A DNA stretch of 64,000 nucleotides from Aalborgiella sp031424795 (GCA_031424795.1 JANPIC010000056.1:11265-75264), one strand, 5' to 3'. Counted from the first letter of the stretch, positions 8,339 to 16,856 are shown. Program-made: numbers and translations. The notes: generated by a model not told the origin, from the letters alone.

Positions 8339-9507
8339 TTGGATCGGTGAGCACCGCGTCGCCCCAGTTTTCACTGGTAGCTGGCGAAGCCTCTGGCGAT
8401 TTGTTGGCCGGGCTGCTCTTAGACGGCATGCAGCAACGCTGGCCGCAGATGCAAGCCAGCGGCATTGGTGGCGCGCGTATGTTGGAGCGCGGTTTCAAAG
8501 CGTGGTGGCCTAGCGATAAATTGTCCGTTTTTGGCTATATGGATGCTTTGCGCCACTACCGCGAGATTTTGGGTATCCGCAACCAGCTCAAAACCAAGCT
8601 TTTAGCCAATCCTCCCGACGTATTTATTGGCGTTGATGCCCCCGATTTCAATCTTGATTTAGAAGCTGATTTGCGTCAAACAGGCATCAAAACCGTGCAT
8701 TTCGTCTGCCCGTCGATATGGGCTTGGCGTCCTAAACGGGTTGAAAAGCTCAAAAAAAGCTGTGACCACGTGCTCTGTGTCTTTCCGTTTGAGCCTGAAT
8801 TGCTGGCTAAACACGGCATTGCCGCTACTTACGTTGGCCACCCGCTGGCGTCCGTGATTCCCATGCAGCCGGACAAAGCCAAAGCGCGAGAGCAGCTTGG
8901 ATTGAAACTGGAAGACAAAGTCGTCGCCGTTCTGCCTGGCAGCCGTCTGGCAGAGGTAAAACACCTCGCTCCAAGGTATTTTAAGGCTGTAGCCAGCATG
9001 ATTATTTTCGATCCAGCTATGAAATTCATAGTACCTTCTATGCCTAAGCATATCTCTTTGCTGCAAACCATAGCAAAAGAATGCGGGGTTGAAAAGCACG
9101 TACACATCATTTCAGGCCAGTCTCATATCGCTCTAGAAGCCTGTGACGTGACCTTGATTACCAGTGGCACAGCCACGCTTGAAGCTGCTTTGTACAAGCG
9201 CCCCATGGTGATTGGTTATGCGCTCAATTGGCTCAGTTACGAGATCATGAAACGCAAAAAACTGCAGCCTTGGGTTGGATTACCCAATATTCTGAGCGAA
9301 AAATTTGTTGTACCAGAACTGATTCAAGACGCCGCCACACCCGAGGCTTTGGCCGCTGCAACCTTGGCTTGGTTTGACGCGCCTGAAAAAGTAGTTGATT
9401 TAGAGCGACAATTCACCACCTTGCATATCCAATTGCTCAGAAATACCTCAGAATTAGCCGCCGATGCCATCGCCCAAGTCCTTGATAAAACCACCAAAGC
9501 CAGTTAA
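8335..9507 (+). CDS. lpxB: Lipid-A-disaccharide synthase
   Basis: GT19 glycosyltransferase joining UDP-2,3-diacylglucosamine and lipid X into the lipid A disaccharide at the inner membrane face. Visible: SLVAGEASGDLLAG at the N-terminus, FIGVDAPDFNLDLE, CPSIWAWRPKRVEKLKKSCD, VLPGSRLAEVKHLAP, and the sugar-nucleotide-binding end SGTATLEAALYKRPMVIGY. The start is GTG, overlapping lpxA by four bases. The length of 390 is normal. Around 8990-9033 the base composition becomes more AT-rich and resembles the dispersed repeat, read in the same frame as in other genes. Confidence 0.96.
   Translation: MIGSVSTASPQFSLVAGEASGDLLAGLLLDGMQQRWPQMQASGIGGARMLERGFKAWWPSDKLSVFGYMDALRHYREILGIRNQLKTKLLANPPDVFIGVDAPDFNLDLEADLRQTGIKTVHFVCPSIWAWRPKRVEKLKKSCDHVLCVFPFEPELLAKHGIAATYVGHPLASVIPMQPDKAKAREQLGLKLEDKVVAVLPGSRLAEVKHLAPRYFKAVASMIIFDPAMKFIVPSMPKHISLLQTIAKECGVEKHVHIISGQSHIALEACDVTLITSGTATLEAALYKRPMVIGYALNWLSYEIMKRKKLQPWVGLPNILSEKFVVPELIQDAATPEALAAATLAWFDAPEKVVDLERQFTTLHIQLLRNTSELAADAIAQVLDKTTKAS
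8990..9033 (+). repeat. Degenerate in-frame copy of dispersed repeat inside lpxB
   Basis: The stretch begins TAGCCAGCATGATTATTTTC and ends AGCTATGAAATTCATAGTA. It has the same 20-base spacing between TAGCC and AGCTAT as the intergenic copy at 63820, and it is read in the same frame (VASMIIFDPAMKFIV). Similarity is partial, so it may be an old copy or convergence. Confidence 0.4.
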
Positions 9508-10159
9508 AACGGCTGGAAAAACCTCAAAAAGCAAGCCTAAAAGCCTGATAAAGGCCGAACAAGTGGCGCTATATTGGGACGCACCAGGCTTGATGGCAGG
9601 GGTTGACGAAGCGGGTCGCGGCCCCTTGGCCGGGCCTGTGGTCGCCGCCGCCGTGATTTTGGACGATTTGAACCCTATCAAAGGCTTGGCAGACTCCAAA
9701 ACCTTGACCGTAGCGCGCCGTGAAAAACTCTACGACGAAATCCGCGCCAAAGCACTATGTTGTTCGGTCGCCGAAGCGAGCGTGGCCGAAATCGACGAGA
9801 TCAACATCCTGCAAGCCACCATGCTGGCCATGCGCCGCGCGGTGGAGGGCTTGCGCCTCAAACCCGTCAAAGTGCTGGTCGATGGCAACCGCATTCCGAC
9901 TTTGGACGTGCTGGCCGAGGCCATTGTGAAGGGTGACAGCAAAGTGCAGGCCATCTCTGCCGCCTCTATTTTGGCCAAAGTCACCCGCGACCGCTGGTGT
10001 GCAGAGCTGCACGCTCAGCATCCGCAATATGGTTTTGACCAACACAAAGGCTATGGCACAGCCCAACATCTGGCTGCGTTGAACGAATTTGGCGCGTGTC
10101 CAGAGCACCGTCGCACGTTTGCACCCGTCACCGCGGTTTTGAATAGAACAGCCTTATGA
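9464..10159 (+). CDS. rnhB: Ribonuclease HII
   Basis: Cleaves the RNA strand of RNA-DNA hybrids and single ribonucleotides in DNA. Visible: the catalytic Asp-Glu pair in AGVDEAGRGPLAGPVVAAAV near residue 47, another acidic residue in VLVDGNRIP, SILAKVTRDRW, and the tail HKGYGTAQHLAALNEFG. The family core starts near residue 40; the first 35 residues are Lys/Pro/Ser-rich and come from the 44-base overlap with lpxB, so a later start is possible, although no good internal ATG precedes MAGVDEAG. It follows lpxB as in many proteobacteria. Confidence 0.95.
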   Translation: MPSPKSLIKPPKPVKTAGKTSKSKPKSLIKAEQVALYWDAPGLMAGVDEAGRGPLAGPVVAAAVILDDLNPIKGLADSKTLTVARREKLYDEIRAKALCCSVAEASVAEIDEINILQATMLAMRRAVEGLRLKPVKVLVDGNRIPTLDVLAEAIVKGDSKVQAISAASILAKVTRDRWCAELHAQHPQYGFDQHKGYGTAQHLAALNEFGACPEHRRTFAPVTAVLNRTAL

Positions 10160-10950
10160 CTTCAGCAGAAACCGTCCACATCACATCGCGTGACAATCTG
10201 CTTCTCAAAGAGTTACGCAAGTTGAGTTCGGAGCCCACAGCCTACCGCAAAACAGGGCGAGTTTGGTTAGAAGGTGACCATTTGTGTAGTGCAGCGCTAA
10301 CAAGAGGTATCAAACCGTTAATTGCCGTATTTTCAGAGTCATTTATGCCTCTAGCCGGCGTATTTACTGCCTCAGAAGCTATTAAAAATATAGTAAAAAT
10401 AGTTGTTGTTTCAGACAAGCTGTGGCAGGACATCAGCGGCTTAGAGTCGCCAGCCAAGATGGGTTTTGTTGTTGATTTGCCCAAATCTGTACAGATTTCA
10501 TATAACGTTGCTACTGTCATTTTGGATCGTGTCCAAGATGCCGGCAATGTCGGCTCCATCCTGCGCAGCGCGGCAGCGTTTGGCTTCAAACAAGTCATTG
10601 CGCTTACGGGAACTGCGGCATTGTGGAGCCCCAAAGTGCTGCGCGCTGGTATGGGCGCACATTTTGGCTTGCAATTGATTGAAAGCGCGAGTTTAGACGA
10701 TTTGGCAGTTTTGACCGTTCCCTTGGTCGTCACCAGCTCGCATCAAGGTGATTTTTTGCAAAACCTCATGCAAAACAAGCAGTTACCGCAACCTTGCGCT
10801 TGGGTCATGGGGCATGAGGGGCAGGGTGTTCGCGCTGAATTGCTGCAGCAAGCCAAGGTTTCTGTGCGCATTGGGCAGCCTGGCGGCGAAGAGTCGCTGA
10901 ATGTGGCGGCAGCGGCTGCAATTTGTTTGCATGCCAGTTCAGTAACCTAG
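10156..10950 (+). CDS. TrmH/SpoU-family RNA 2'-O-methyltransferase
   Basis: SPOUT-fold SAM-dependent 2'-O-methylase of tRNA or rRNA; the target cannot be told from sequence. An N-terminal substrate-binding part (about 1-110) precedes the SpoU domain, with motif 1 VILDRVQDAGNVGSILRSAA, motif 2 WVMGHEGQGV and motif 3 IGQPGGEESLNVAAAAAI. It overlaps rnhB by four bases. A full copy of the dispersed repeat is embedded in frame at 10345-10400, coding for PLAGVFTASEAIKNIVKI in the linker between the N-terminal and catalytic parts. The surrounding 200 bases are more AT-rich than the flanks. Confidence 0.92.
   Translation: MTSAETVHITSRDNLLLKELRKLSSEPTAYRKTGRVWLEGDHLCSAALTRGIKPLIAVFSESFMPLAGVFTASEAIKNIVKIVVVSDKLWQDISGLESPAKMGFVVDLPKSVQISYNVATVILDRVQDAGNVGSILRSAAAFGFKQVIALTGTAALWSPKVLRAGMGAHFGLQLIESASLDDLAVLTVPLVVTSSHQGDFLQNLMQNKQLPQPCAWVMGHEGQGVRAELLQQAKVSVRIGQPGGEESLNVAAAAAICLHASSVT
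10345..10400 (+). repeat. Dispersed repeat, in-frame copy inside SpoU methylase gene
   Basis: Begins ATGCCTCTAGCCGGCGTATT and ends GCTATTAAAAATATAGTAAA plus AAT. It closely matches the intergenic copies at 54257-54312 and 63820-63876 across about 56 bases. It is read as MPLAGVFTASEAIKNIVKI, the frame used by the other forward insertions. Confidence 0.85.
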
Positions 10951-10961
10951 TTTCGCTCAGC

Positions 10962-10967
10962 TATAAT
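10962..10967 (+). promoter_or_regulatory. Probable carAB promoter, -10 element
   Basis: A perfect TATAAT follows AGC just after the SpoU gene ends. The -35 is weak (TTCAGT at 10938-10943, 18 bases upstream). A start near 10974 would give carA a leader of about 130 nt. Confidence 0.5.
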
Positions 10968-10974
10968 TAGAGGC

Positions 10975-11103
10975 TTCCTGTCTACCCCACGTACGCCTAG
11001 CGCATTACCAAGCTTAACCCTGACATAGCAGCTCGAAATTGGCTCCAAAAGAGTCATTTTTACAGCCAGCTTGGGCGTACCCGTTTTATTTTCGGAGAAC
11101 CCA
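10975..11103 (+). promoter_or_regulatory. carA 5' leader with complementary arms (possible attenuator)
   Basis: The leader contains GTACGCC at 10991-10997 and its exact complement GGCGTAC at 11074-11080. CCAAGC (11008-11013) also has its complement GCTTGG (11069-11074) sharing the same right arm, so two alternative long-range pairings compete. The right arm is followed by a U-rich run (CCGTTTTATTTT) and then the carA Shine-Dalgarno. This could be attenuation or translational control by pyrimidine or arginine supply; no known leader family is recognised. Confidence 0.35.
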
Positions 11104-12318
11104 GTGCTTCAGTCACTCAAGCCACGTTTCCCCCTAGCCATTCTGGCACTCGCAGATGGCACTGTCTTTGTTGGATCGTCCATTGGTGCCGCGTCTAAGG
11201 ATGTGCCTCATACCGTCGGTGAAGTTGTTTTCAACACTTCTATGACCGGTTACCAAGAGATTTTGACCGACCCTAGCTACTGCCAGCAAATCGTCACCCT
11301 GACCTACCCACACATTGGTAACTACGGCATCAGCGAGCAAGATGTTGAGTCAGCCAAGGTCAATGCTGCTGGTCTGATCATCAAAGATCTGCCTCTAATT
11401 GCTTCCAACTTTCGCTCCACCATGAGCTTGACCAAGTACTTGGTCAAAGAGAAAACGATTGCAATTGCCGACATTGACACCCGCCAGTTGACCCGCCATT
11501 TGCGTACCCATGGTGCGCAAAATGGTTGTATTTTGGCGCTGAGTGAAGGCGAAGCTGCTACGCCCTCGTTGATCGACAAAGCGATTGCCTTGGCCAAAGC
11601 CGCGCCCAGCATGTCTGGGTTGGATTTGGCCAAAGTCGTTTCCACCACCAAAACCTACGCTTGGACGCAAACCGAGTGGCAGTTGCATAACCCGACCTTG
11701 AACGGCAAAGCGGGCTACAGCGAACAAGTTGCAGTTGATGCGAAATTCCATGTCGTAGCTTACGATTTTGGTGTCAAATACAATATATTGCGCATGTTGG
11801 CAGAGCGCGGCTGCCGGGTCACCGTCGTACCTGCCCAAACCAGCGCTGTCGATGTCCTCAAGTTGAACCCGAACGGCATTTTCCTGTCCAACGGCCCTGG
11901 TGACCCAGAACCCTGCGACTACGCTATTGCTGCCACGAAAGCATTGATTGAAACCGGCATCCCGACCTTCGGTATTTGTCTAGGCCACCAAATCATGGCT
12001 TTGGCCAGCGGTGCGAAAACCTTCAAAATGAAGTTTGGCCACCACGGTGCCAACCATCCAGTCAAAGACCTGGATGTGGGTCACGTCAGTATCACTAGCC
12101 AGAACCACGGTTTTGCGGTCGATGAAAAATCATTGCCAGCCAACCTGCGCGCCACCCATGTCAGCCTATTTGATGGCACGCTGCAGGGTATGGTTCGCAC
12201 CGACAAACCCGCGTTTGGCTTCCAAGGTCACCCTGAAGCATCACCCGGACCACAAGACATCAGCTACCTCTTCGACCGCTTTGTTGATTTGATGACCAAA
12301 GCTGGGGAGAATAAATAA
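11104..12318 (+). CDS. carA: Carbamoyl-phosphate synthase small (glutaminase) subunit
   Basis: Class I amidotransferase subunit that releases ammonia from glutamine and channels it to CarB for carbamoyl phosphate, feeding arginine and pyrimidines. The N-terminal CarA domain has FNTSMTGYQEILTDPSYCQQ; the glutaminase has the nucleophile in GICLGHQIMAL near residue 292 and the His/Glu of the triad in FQGHPEASPGP. GTG at 11104 is chosen because GGAG lies six bases upstream and the protein then begins LQSLKPRFPLAILALADG; a TTG at 11071 would add 11 unlikely residues. carB starts two bases after the stop. Confidence 0.96.
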   Translation: MLQSLKPRFPLAILALADGTVFVGSSIGAASKDVPHTVGEVVFNTSMTGYQEILTDPSYCQQIVTLTYPHIGNYGISEQDVESAKVNAAGLIIKDLPLIASNFRSTMSLTKYLVKEKTIAIADIDTRQLTRHLRTHGAQNGCILALSEGEAATPSLIDKAIALAKAAPSMSGLDLAKVVSTTKTYAWTQTEWQLHNPTLNGKAGYSEQVAVDAKFHVVAYDFGVKYNILRMLAERGCRVTVVPAQTSAVDVLKLNPNGIFLSNGPGDPEPCDYAIAATKALIETGIPTFGICLGHQIMALASGAKTFKMKFGHHGANHPVKDLDVGHVSITSQNHGFAVDEKSLPANLRATHVSLFDGTLQGMVRTDKPAFGFQGHPEASPGPQDISYLFDRFVDLMTKAGENK

Positions 12319-12319
12319 C

Positions 12320-15300
12320 ATGCCAAAACGTACCGACCTTAAAAGTATCCTCATCATTGGCGCGGGCCCGATCATCATTGGGCAAGCCTGCGAGTTTGAC
12401 TATTCTGGCGTGCAAGCCTGTAAAGCCCTGCGCGAAGAGGGCTACAAAGTCATCTTGATCAACAGCAATCCAGCGACCATCATGACCGACCCCGCCACAG
12501 CGGATGTCACCTACATCGAGCCCATCACCTGGCAAACGGTTGAGAAAATCATTGCCAAAGAGCGCCCAGATGCGATTTTGCCGACCATGGGTGGCCAAAC
12601 CGCACTTAATTGCGCTTTGGATTTGTGGCACAACGGCGTGTTGCAAAAATACACCGGTGCAGCGACTGGCAAACCGGTCGAGTTGATTGGCGCGACGCCA
12701 GAAGCCATCGACAAAGCCGAAGACCGCCTCAAGTTCAAAGACGCTATGACCAAAATCGGTCTGGGTTCAGCCCGTTCCGGCATTGCACACAGCATGGCCG
12801 AGGCTTGGGGCGTGCAAAAAACGCTGGGTTTCCCGACGGTTATTCGCCCCAGCTTCACGCTGGGCGGCACAGGCGGCGGCATTGCTTACAACTCAGAAGA
12901 GTTTGAGACGATTTGCAAGCGCGGCTTGGAAGCTTCCCCAACCAACGAGTTGTTGATTGAAGAATCCCTGCTCGGCTGGAAAGAGTACGAGATGGAAGTG
13001 GTGCGCGACAAGGCGGACAACTGCATCATCGTCTGCTCGATTGAAAACTTGGACCCGATGGGCGTGCACACCGGTGACTCCATCACCGTCGCACCCGCGC
13101 AGACCTTGACCGACAAAGAATACCAAATCCTGCGTAACGCCTCGTTGGCGGTGCTGCGTGAAATTGGTGTGGATACTGGCGGCTCCAACGTGCAGTTTTC
13201 CATCAACCCGGTCGATGGCCGCATGGTGGTGATTGAGATGAACCCGCGCGTCTCGCGTTCCAGCGCCCTGGCGTCCAAAGCGACCGGTTTCCCAATTGCC
13301 AAAGTCGCCGCCAAGCTGGCTTGCGGTTACACGCTGGATGAATTGCGCAATGAAATCACCGGTGGTTTAACACCCGCGAGTTTTGAGCCCAGCATCGATT
13401 ACGTGGTCACCAAAATCCCACGTTTCGCGTTTGAGAAATTCCCTGCTGCAGATTCGCGTTTAACCACGCAAATGAAGTCGGTCGGTGAGGTGATGGCCAT
13501 GGGTCGTACCTTCCAGGAGTCGTTCCAAAAAGCCTTGCGCGGTTTGGAAGTTGGCGTTGACGGCATGAACGAGAAAACCCAGGACCGCGAAGTTCTGGAA
13601 AAAGAACTGGGTGCTCCTGGCCCAGAACGCATCTGGTACGTTGGCGATGCTTTTGCCATGGGCATGAGCGTGGATGAGGTGTTTGCCTTGACCAAAATCG
13701 ACCCTTGGTTTTTGGTGCAAATCGAAGAAATCGTCAAAATCGAGTTGGAGCTGGAAACAACCACGCTGGATAAAATCGACGCGGCCACGCTACGCATTTT
13801 GAAGCAGAAGGGTTTTTCAGACCGCCGGCTGGCCAAGCAATTGCGTACGACGGACACGGCCATTCGCGAAGCGCGTCACGCCGCCAACGTGCGTCCTGTC
13901 TACAAACGCGTGGACACCTGCGCGGCAGAATTTGCCTCCAACACGGCTTATTTGTATTCAACCTATGAAGCTGCCGGCAGCGAGTGCGAAGCCGCACCAA
14001 CGGATAAAAAGAAAATCATGGTGTTGGGTGGTGGCCCGAACCGCATTGGCCAAGGTATTGAGTTTGACTACTGCTGCGTCCACGCCGCCATGGCCATGCG
14101 CGAAGACGGCTACGAGACCATCATGGTCAACTGCAACCCTGAGACTGTTTCTACCGACTACGACACGTCCGACCGCCTGTACTTCGAGCCGGTAACGCTG
14201 GAAGACGTGCTGGAAATCGTCGCGATTGAAAAGCCTGTCGGCGTGATCGTGCAATACGGCGGCCAAACGCCTTTGAAGCTCGCTTTGGCGCTGGAAGCCA
14301 ATGGCGTACCCATCATCGGTACCACGCCAGACATGATAGACGCTGCCGAAGACCGCGAGCGTTTCTCGGCGCTCTTGCGCGAACTGGACTTGAAGCAACC
14401 GCCCAACGCGACAGCCCGTACCGAGCCTGAAGCGCTTGAAAAAGCCGCTACCTTGGGCTACCCGCTCGTCGTTCGCCCCAGTTATGTACTGGGTGGCCGT
14501 GCGATGGAGATCGTTCATGAGCAGCGTGATCTGGAGCGCTACATGCGCGAAGCGGTCAAGGTCAGCCACGATTCACCGGTCTTGCTGGACCGTTTTTTGA
14601 ACGATGCGATTGAGTGCGATGTGGACGCCGTGCGCGACCACACCGGCCGCGTCTTCATCGGCGGTGTGATGGAGCACATCGAACAAGCGGGCGTGCACAG
14701 CGGCGACTCGGCTTGCTCCTTGCCGCCGTATTACCTCACGGCTGCCACCATTGCTGAAATCAAGCGCCAAACTGCCGCTATGGCCAAAGCCTTGAATGTG
14801 GTGGGTTTGATGAATGTGCAATTCGCTATCCAGCAGATCGAAGGCAATGATGTTATCTACGTGCTGGAAGTGAACCCGCGCGCCTCGCGCACCGTGCCGT
14901 TTGTGTCCAAAGCGACCGGTATTCAGCTCGCCAAAGTGGCGGCACGCTGCATGGTTGGGCAATCGCTGGATGCACAGGGCATTGGCGAAGAAGTCACACC
15001 ACCGTATTTCAGCGTCAAAGAAGCGGTCTTCCCCTTTGTCAAGTTCCCAGGCGTCGATACGATTCTGGGGCCTGAAATGAAGTCCACCGGTGAAGTCATG
15101 GGCGTGGGTAAAACCTTCGGTGAAGCTTTTGTCAAAGCGCAGTTAGGCGCAGGCACCAAATTGCCACGTCCGACTGACGCCGTGAAAAAGGTGTTTTTGA
15201 CTGTCAAAAATAACGATAAAGCACGTGCAGTCGATATAGCGCGAGCTCTGGTTGCTATGAATTTTGATGTTGTTGCAACCAAAGGAACGGCTGCCGCCAT

Positions 15301-15583
15301 CAACGCCGCTGGTGTGACTTGCTCTGTCGTCAACAAAGTAACCGAAGGCCGCCCACACGTGGTCGATATGATCAAAAACAACGAAGTTGCGATGGTCATC
15401 AACACCGTGGAAGAGCGCCGCAACGCGATTGCCGATTCACGCGCCATTCGAACTTCCGCTTTATTGGCACGAGTAACGACATTCACGACCATTTTCGGCG
15501 CGGAAGCGGCTGTCGAGGGCATGAAGTACATGGACAGCTTGGGCGTGATTTCGGTGCAGGAGATGCATGCGCAATTGAAGTAG
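12320..15583 (+). CDS. carB: Carbamoyl-phosphate synthase large subunit
   Basis: Makes carbamoyl phosphate from bicarbonate, ammonia and two ATP. Two homologous halves each carry an ATP-grasp domain: GAGPIIIGQACEFDYSG opens the first and GGGPNRIGQGIEFDYCC the second (near residue 570). A C-terminal MGS-like allosteric domain starts at about residue 950 (VFLTVKNNDKARAVDIA), binding UMP/ornithine in relatives. The length of 1087 is typical for proteobacteria. The gene is notably GC-rich with strong codon bias up to about 15180, after which the allosteric domain is more AT-rich. It is co-transcribed with carA and ends before a strong terminator. Confidence 0.98.
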   Translation: MPKRTDLKSILIIGAGPIIIGQACEFDYSGVQACKALREEGYKVILINSNPATIMTDPATADVTYIEPITWQTVEKIIAKERPDAILPTMGGQTALNCALDLWHNGVLQKYTGAATGKPVELIGATPEAIDKAEDRLKFKDAMTKIGLGSARSGIAHSMAEAWGVQKTLGFPTVIRPSFTLGGTGGGIAYNSEEFETICKRGLEASPTNELLIEESLLGWKEYEMEVVRDKADNCIIVCSIENLDPMGVHTGDSITVAPAQTLTDKEYQILRNASLAVLREIGVDTGGSNVQFSINPVDGRMVVIEMNPRVSRSSALASKATGFPIAKVAAKLACGYTLDELRNEITGGLTPASFEPSIDYVVTKIPRFAFEKFPAADSRLTTQMKSVGEVMAMGRTFQESFQKALRGLEVGVDGMNEKTQDREVLEKELGAPGPERIWYVGDAFAMGMSVDEVFALTKIDPWFLVQIEEIVKIELELETTTLDKIDAATLRILKQKGFSDRRLAKQLRTTDTAIREARHAANVRPVYKRVDTCAAEFASNTAYLYSTYEAAGSECEAAPTDKKKIMVLGGGPNRIGQGIEFDYCCVHAAMAMREDGYETIMVNCNPETVSTDYDTSDRLYFEPVTLEDVLEIVAIEKPVGVIVQYGGQTPLKLALALEANGVPIIGTTPDMIDAAEDRERFSALLRELDLKQPPNATARTEPEALEKAATLGYPLVVRPSYVLGGRAMEIVHEQRDLERYMREAVKVSHDSPVLLDRFLNDAIECDVDAVRDHTGRVFIGGVMEHIEQAGVHSGDSACSLPPYYLTAATIAEIKRQTAAMAKALNVVGLMNVQFAIQQIEGNDVIYVLEVNPRASRTVPFVSKATGIQLAKVAARCMVGQSLDAQGIGEEVTPPYFSVKEAVFPFVKFPGVDTILGPEMKSTGEVMGVGKTFGEAFVKAQLGAGTKLPRPTDAVKKVFLTVKNNDKARAVDIARALVAMNFDVVATKGTAAAINAAGVTCSVVNKVTEGRPHVVDMIKNNEVAMVINTVEERRNAIADSRAIRTSALLARVTTFTTIFGAEAAVEGMKYMDSLGVISVQEMHAQLK

Positions 15584-15660
15584 GCTAAGTAATGCAAGTA
15601 ATTGGCCTAGTTGCCTAGTATTCAGTTTGACGGCATAATTAGGTCAACTCACACAACACA

Positions 15661-15709
15661 ACCGCCGAATGCTGTCCTAGGAGGACAGTTCGGCGGTTTC
15701 GTTTTGTTA
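15661..15709 (+). terminator. Strong intrinsic terminator after carAB
   Basis: A two-part stem: ACCGCCGAA pairs with TTCGGCGGT (15661-15669 with 15689-15697) and CTGTCCT pairs with AGGACAG (15672-15678 with 15682-15688). There is a two-base bulge and a loop of three. It is followed by TTCGTTTTGTT. The A-rich left flank means it could work in both directions, but only plus-strand genes flank it. Confidence 0.85.
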
Positions 15710-15737
15710 TTCAACAAATTTTGAAATAGAAATAATC

Positions 15738-16214
15738 ATGACAACCTTACCCATCACCAAACGCGGCGCTGAAATCCTCAAAGCGGAGTTGCACAAGCTC
15801 AAAACGGTTGAGCGTCCTAGCGTCATTGCTGCGATTTCAGAGGCTCGAGCACAGGGCGATTTGAGCGAAAATGCTGAATACGACGCAGCTAAAGACCGTC
15901 AAGGCTTCATTGAAGGCCGCATCATCGAGGTAGAGGGCAAATTATCGGTCGCCCAAGTGATCGACCCTGCTGCGTTGAACGCTGGCGGAAAAATCGTTTT
16001 TGGCACCACGGTCGACTTGGAATCTGAAGAAACCGGTGCAAAAGTGACCTATCAAATCGTCGGCGAAGACGAAGCCGACATCAAGTACGGCTTGGTCAAC
16101 ATCAGCAGCCCCATCGCCCGTGCCTTGATTGGTAAAGAAGAGGGCGATGTTGCAGAGGTGCAAGCGCCGGGTGGTGTGAAAAGCTACGAAATCGTTAGTG
16201 TTCGCTATATTTAA
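15738..16214 (+). CDS. greA: Transcription elongation factor GreA
   Basis: Binds the RNA polymerase secondary channel and stimulates cleavage of backtracked transcripts. The N-terminal coiled coil (residues 1-75) contains TKRGAEILKAELHKLKT and the acidic tip SENAEYDAAKDRQGFIEGRI. The C-terminal FKBP-like domain includes FGTTVDLESEE and the end SPIARALIGKEEGDVAEV. The length of 158 is standard. It lies between the carAB terminator and a DUF4149 gene, the usual order in this group. Confidence 0.97.
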   Translation: MTTLPITKRGAEILKAELHKLKTVERPSVIAAISEARAQGDLSENAEYDAAKDRQGFIEGRIIEVEGKLSVAQVIDPAALNAGGKIVFGTTVDLESEETGAKVTYQIVGEDEADIKYGLVNISSPIARALIGKEEGDVAEVQAPGGVKSYEIVSVRYI

Positions 16215-16240
16215 TATCTTTAATATTATTATTTTCAATA

Positions 16241-16708
16241 TTGAAGAATATATTCGCACCTAAGTTGGCAATATTCACTGCTGCCTTATGGTGGGGCAGC
16301 TTGACCACGCTTGGCTTCTTCGTTGTGCCGGTGTTGTTTCAGTATTTACCAACCAAAGTGTTAGCAGGTAATATGGCGGCACGCTTGTTTGAGGTGCAAA
16401 CTTGGGTATCTGTGGGCTGTGGTTTGGTTTTGTTGCTGATATTACGGCCCAAACGCGTTGAAAATCAGTTCGACCTTGAAAATAACGTTAATAATGATAA
16501 AAATATACCTCTAGCCGGTATATTTCCTGCCTCTGCAGCTATTATATTTATAGCGTTTGGTGTGCTGATGGCTCTATTGGTTACATTTGGCGTATCGCCC
16601 CGCATTGTGGCTAGAGAGAACCTGATGCTCTGGCATGCGGTGGGGAGCCTGATGTACCTCGCGCAATGGGTTTGCGCGGGTATGGTGCTTTGGAAATTGA
16701 GTAAATAA
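16241..16708 (+). CDS. DUF4149 family membrane protein
   Basis: Small inner membrane protein of unknown function, consistently found between greA and yhbY in betaproteobacteria. Four hydrophobic segments are visible: LAIFTAALWWGSLTTLGFF, VSVGCGLVLLLILR, FIAFGVLMALLVTF, and HAVGSLMYLAQWVCAGMVLW. The start is TTG (16241) only 26 bases after greA. A copy of the dispersed repeat (16505-16558) forms the loop and start of the third helix (PLAGIFPASAAIIFIAF), preceded by an Asn/Asp-rich AT-rich linker. The repeat therefore contributes part of a membrane span. Confidence 0.8.
   Translation: MKNIFAPKLAIFTAALWWGSLTTLGFFVVPVLFQYLPTKVLAGNMAARLFEVQTWVSVGCGLVLLLILRPKRVENQFDLENNVNNDKNIPLAGIFPASAAIIFIAFGVLMALLVTFGVSPRIVARENLMLWHAVGSLMYLAQWVCAGMVLWKLSK
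16505..16558 (+). repeat. Dispersed repeat, in-frame copy inside DUF4149 gene
   Basis: Begins ATACCTCTAGCCGGTATATT and continues to GCTATTATATTTATAGCG. It is read in the same frame as the copies in the SpoU and aquaporin genes, giving IPLAGIFPASAAIIFIAF. Confidence 0.8.
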
Positions 16709-16743
16709 ATAATACTCAGTTATCTCTTAAAAGATTATCTACA

Positions 16744-16856
16744 AGCCCGTTCGCATTGAGCTTGTCGAAATGCTTTTAATATAAACAATATTATCGAATA
16801 AGGCTTCGACAGTGCCTGTCCTGAGCCCGTCGAAGGGCTCAGCCCGAAGGCTGGTG
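16744..16856. repeat. REP-like palindromic repeats between convergent genes
   Basis: Two inverted units lie between the 3' ends of the DUF4149 gene and yhbY. The first is GCATT-GAGCTTGTCGA-AATGC (16753-16773), followed by a T-rich run. The second is TGAGCCC-GTCGAA-GGGCTCA (16822-16841), a perfect seven-base stem. The GAGCTTGTCGAA / CTTCGACA core resembles REP sequences common in proteobacterial intergenic regions. It may terminate transcription from both sides. Confidence 0.7.

Noticed and set aside
15222..15262. AT-rich region of carB with GATATAGC and GCTATGAATTTTG
   Set aside because: Spacing does not fit the repeat and the protein matches the normal CarB allosteric domain.
14923..15597. 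Long minus-strand open frame (224 codons) opposite carB
   Set aside because: Shadow of the strongly biased carB codons; low-complexity Ser/Thr/Ala protein without domain features.
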